Below, piece after piece: positions 8,078 to 11,349 of a DNA stretch of 11,349 bases (position 1 is the first letter of the stretch; every line of letters begins with the position of its first letter). Origin of the DNA: Euperipatoides rowelli (Eukaryota; Onychophora; Udeonychophora; Euonychophora; Peripatopsidae); the NCBI GenBank assembly GCA_003024985.2, contig PXIH01S0019336.1; one strand, 5' to 3'. The notes below the pieces were generated by a model that did not search any database, was not told the DNA's origin, and saw nothing but the letters and a program-made list of their open reading frames with translations. A program made the position numbers and the translations under genes.

Positions 8078-9072
8078 TTACCACATTCTCGCCAAATTCT
8101 GTAACGACGGAGATTATGAAGTAAAAGAAATAAGAAATAAATATTAAAAAAATGTTCATTATAACATGTAGGAAGTCCAACAATTTAAATATGCTACTTA
8201 GTGATTACAATGACGTCCAACTTTTTAACTTGATGCTTTTACAAAAATCACACGGCTTGTAGTATCATTTTAGGATGACTAGACCAAGAATCTTTTTATC
8301 TCAAGATGTTAGACTAACTAGAAGATGAATACATAAAAGGATCAAATATCTCTTTTTTTTTGTATACCCCTAAACTTATACTTGCATTAGATGACCCATT
8401 AAAATTCCAAATCAATTTCACATTTGATTTCTTCGTTCTGTCCTGAGAAAAAAAGTTATCTGAATTTCTAATAATCATGTAATTGAAAGTTGCTTATTAT
8501 TATGAAGTCATAACTTCGCTGATGTGGTCACATTGTAAGATTGCCTGAAGACAGACTTACAAAAAATATATATTTTACTCCAAGCTTACTATCAGTTACC
8601 AAAAAATTAAGTACATAGATCATAAAAAAATTATTTTACTAATAGAAGAACTTGTGGAAAATAAAAGAGCCAGCTTGGCAAACAAATATAATGACCAAAA
8701 CTAGATAATTTGACAGCAATGTCTGATCGATTTAGATTGGGAGATAACAATAAGCAAAACAATAGATCCCAGTAGTATTCTGAATAACTATGCAGACATC
8801 ATCATATAATATGTAATGCATTTATAATATGTATGGTACACTATACACATACATTAAATACAGTAGATAGACTGAATATACAGTACATCTAGATATACTA
8901 TAAATAGATACAATGCTGTATACAGAGCCAGTATAAGTTGCATATACACCTCTCCAAATGGAAAGTCATTTCCATTCTAATAATGTGGTTTTTGATTAGT
9001 ACATTCACTGTTGGTGTTCACACACAGTGGGGGATTAATTGGTCGAGTCAATAATTTTTTTCTCCCATTTTT
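8078..9072. other. AT-rich non-coding stretch
   Basis: No exon, RNA gene or transposon boundary was identified. Around 8800-8935 the sequence is rich in short ATACAGTA/TACAGTAC-like words but without a regular period. Confidence 0.45.
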
Positions 9073-9127
9073 CTGTAAATGGTTGTACAGGTATATATAT
9101 ATATATATTTATAGTAACTATTTACAG
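9073..9127. repeat. Hairpin enclosing a TA microsatellite
   Basis: CTGTAAATGGTT (9073-9084) pairs with AACTATTTACAG (9116-9127) with one non-Watson-Crick position. The loop holds a (TA)n run at about 9092-9108. Confidence 0.6.
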
Positions 9128-9137
9128 AAACTATAAT

Positions 9138-9159
9138 AGTTGTATACATATATACAACT
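9138..9159. repeat. 22-bp near-perfect palindrome
   Basis: AGTTGTATA at the left is the inverse of TATACAACT at the right, with only the central bases unmatched. It lies 10 bp from the preceding hairpin, so the two together form a cruciform-prone block. Confidence 0.65.
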
Positions 9160-9511
9160 TTTATTGTTATAGTGCTTTTTTTTCATATATTATTTTTCCC
9201 ACTAATTAACCAATTTTTCTTAGAATTTTAATTACTCTCATCTATGTAGCACCATATTGTCCAACGTGTTAGCCAACAGTCAAATTTGGCAAATTTACCA
9301 CTATTAATATTTTGTGGTGAATTGACAAAAGCTTATCAAATTTTTAAGAAATACCGTTACATAAAAATATGGCTAATTTTTTTATATATTTTTTGGCTTT
9401 TCGTTTAATTTTGAAAAATTAGATTGGTACAACGGGGGTTTAACATATGGGTTGTAATGTACAATATATAGTTTAAAATTTTAAAAGAATGAAAATTGAT
9501 ATAGCCTACAG

Positions 9512-10190
9512 TATATAGTACGGTAATAAAATATAATAACTATGAGATAATAAATAAAGAAGCCTATTAATTATTAATATTTAAAATGAAAAGGGACAAA
9601 AAAAGACAGGGTAAGCTGAATTTAAGCGATCTACAATAATAAACATTCATGTTGTAACAACTTTTTATATTATTGTTAAAAAATTGTTGAATAAAATTTT
9701 CAACAATTTGTGCAGAAGTGAGAACATTTTCTAACAAAATAGGGCTTTTTTTTTAAATATACAGTATTAAAAAAAAAAACATTTTTATTCATGTTAGCTG
9801 TATACAGTAATTTATAATTAAAACTTTTAAAATAGACTAAGCTACTACAATTAAAATTTTTTTTAAAAAAAAATCTCTAAACAGCAAATTTCTATTTATC
9901 ACCGGAAAACTTTCCTTTCAATTTCTTGGATTTAATGATAATAATCTTCAATTTCCTAATAGTAGGGGCATTTCCTTAATTTTAAATGCATAAATTACCA
10001 ATAGTTTTTAATATTCTCAATAAAAACTTTACCCTCCAATCAATCTGTAAAAATTAATAGAAAATAAATACTTTTCAATGATTAATTGTCAAAGAAAATT
10101 AATCAGTAACCTATAATTTCAATACAAAAATTAATTTCAAACTACTGGTATTTTTTTTTATATAAAAGTTTCAATATATAGTACGGTAAT
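9512..10190. repeat. Exact 16-bp dispersed repeat (9512-9527 and 10175-10190)
   Basis: TATATAGTACGGTAAT occurs twice in the same orientation, 663 bp apart, and the match extends a few bases outward with one mismatch. It contains TACGGTA, one of the recurring TACNGTA words. Confidence 0.7.
9681..9709. repeat. Perfect 11-bp stem-loop
   Basis: AAATTGTTGAA (9681-9691) and TTCAACAATTT (9699-9709) are exact reverse complements around a 7-base loop. No terminator role is expected in a eukaryotic intron, and no function is assigned. Confidence 0.7.
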
Positions 10191-11349
10191 TTACTAATTT
10201 CCAAAAATAATAGTCGATCTCTATTTTAACTAAGACATACTTTGAATGTATAAAATGATAAATTGATTTTTTTTTCTTTATAGATCCTAATTCCAAATAA
10301 ATAAGTTATAAACAAACATAATTAGAAACTAACTTTTTTTTATTAAATGATTAAGAATCAATTTTAAAATGATAATCGTATGAAGACAATTATTATAATT
10401 CCTTTCAGCTAAACTACCTGGTCAAGACTAATGGTTCAAACAGAAATTATATATTTTTTCTCTTAACAAACAGTACCATTTAGTGCTAGTTAATTTTTTT
10501 TTCATAGTCGTGAGTTATTGAAAAATAAAGAAACTCTAAAATGTAATAATCACCATTATTAAAAACAAAATATAGTAGCAAAGTTGTGTTTAAATCTAAC
10601 AGAGTTAGGGGCATCTAAAGTCTGTGAATCGGTTAGTAGATTGTACCTTATGAATTAAACAAAATATTTTCTTTATAGACAATATGGTTAACAAAGAAGT
10701 AAATAATAATAGCTTTTCATTGTCAAGGTGGAGTAAGTAAGTTATAATTGGATAATAAGGTGTATTATTGTAATGAAGGCCAATCCATTTAATTCACTTT
10801 ACTATTTTAAATTATAAATTTTCACATGTCATTTTCTAGGGTTACAAATGTAGTCATAGCCTACTGTATAATAATCACATTTTTATTTTTCAGAGATTGC
10901 TTGCTTTTATTAACTTTCAAATATTTTATAACAGTAAAATATAAAGATAAATTTATTTGGCTTTTATATGATAGCCTACTTTAAATAACACAGGCCTAGC
11001 TAACTAAAAATTGTTTGTTTACATAGCTACAAATAAATATTAAATGACAAGAATATTTTTTAAACAATAAAAATTGTAAATGTTTATCTTTTATTATAAA
11101 AATGATAAAAAATACCGAGCAAGGGCGCATGCACTCTTATCATTTGTTATGGGGAAAATGGGAAGGGGGGGGGGGCTCTTGTTCGGCTCTATGCTAGTAA
11201 ACCTTAGATTTACCACAATACATTGCAAAACTGACCTGGTGCTCGTTTGGCTAGAATCATAATTCCTTAAAAAGATTGTTTTTCAAAACGGCACCCTTAC
11301 TTGAACATGCTTCTCAAAACTTTAGGAAATTATCTTGAAAATGTCATTA

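Larger units (their letters stand above)
9160..11349. other. AT-rich, gene-free distal stretch
   Basis: There are many short frames but none with protein-like composition or splice signals. Noted are the 9681-9709 stem-loop, the 16-bp repeat pair, the compound word TAGCCTACTGTA at 10857-10868 and an 11-G run at 11165-11175. A donor-like CTTACTTGAA near 11300 on the minus strand was checked, but all three frames across the adjacent sequence to the window edge contain stops. Confidence 0.5.

Noticed and set aside
7594-8109. TAACGA repeats (near 7595 and 8102) as target duplication of the LTR-like segment
   Set aside because: Placing the ends there loses the TG..CA termini, and a 6-bp match at this distance is easily random.
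7924-8124. 66-codon plus-strand frame
   Set aside because: Crosses the proposed LTR end and has no recognisable motif. It overlaps the hairpin by chance.
10410-10490. Donor-like CTACCTGG at about 10417 marking another minus-strand exon
   Set aside because: Adjacent sequence has in-frame stops and no convincing acceptor.
11080-11262. 60-codon plus-strand frame
   Set aside because: Passes through an 11-G run and shows no domain, start context or splice signal.
11270-11349. Exon at the window's right edge before a donor-like CTTACTTGAA
   Set aside because: All three minus-strand frames between the window edge and the site contain stop codons.
1-11349. CRISPR array, tRNA or rRNA genes, bacterial operons
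   Set aside because: No regularly spaced repeats with unique spacers, no cloverleaf or rRNA signature, and no ribosome-binding-site/gene pattern was seen.

Overview
The window looks like non-coding DNA from the nucleus of an invertebrate animal. It is strongly AT-rich (roughly three quarters A+T by eye), has no long open reading frame on either strand and no bacterial gene layout. It carries one well-supported spliced exon plus remnants of several eukaryotic transposon classes. The species cannot be named from the sequence.

Host gene: the only convincing host coding segment is a 157-bp internal exon on the minus strand (764-920). It has a textbook acceptor (long pyrimidine tract ending TTTTAG) and donor (CCAG|GTAAGA), and one frame is open throughout. 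It encodes 52 residues with three N-X-S sequons, so the protein is possibly lumenal or secreted; I do not recognise the family. If the same gene spans the window, 1-763 is its downstream intron and everything above 921 is an upstream intron of at least 10.4 kb.

Mobile elements in that presumed intron, left to right: a one-ended hAT-like terminus (1720-1775, tentative); a complete 1,079-bp PIF/Harbinger-type element (3084-4162) with 39-bp inverted ends, TAA target duplications and a broken N-terminal piece of transposase on the minus strand; a 1,506-bp non-autonomous hAT element (4359-5864) with CAGAGCTGG ends, near-identical 8-bp target duplications and palindrome-based subterminal repeats; a decayed LINE reverse-transcriptase segment on the plus strand (about 6870-7560); and, directly after it, a promoter-like, possibly solo-LTR segment (about 7606-8077) with an octamer, a TATA box and a GC-rich RNA hairpin.

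The rest (about 8.1-11.35 kb, and most of 0.9-3.1 kb) is AT-rich sequence with homopolymer runs, short hairpins and a recurring heptamer family TACNGTA (25 occurrences by eye), sometimes joined to TAGSCTA. I found no evidence of a new multi-gene system. The most unusual signals are this dispersed word family, the terminal architecture of the two DNA transposons, and the promoter-like island after the LINE.
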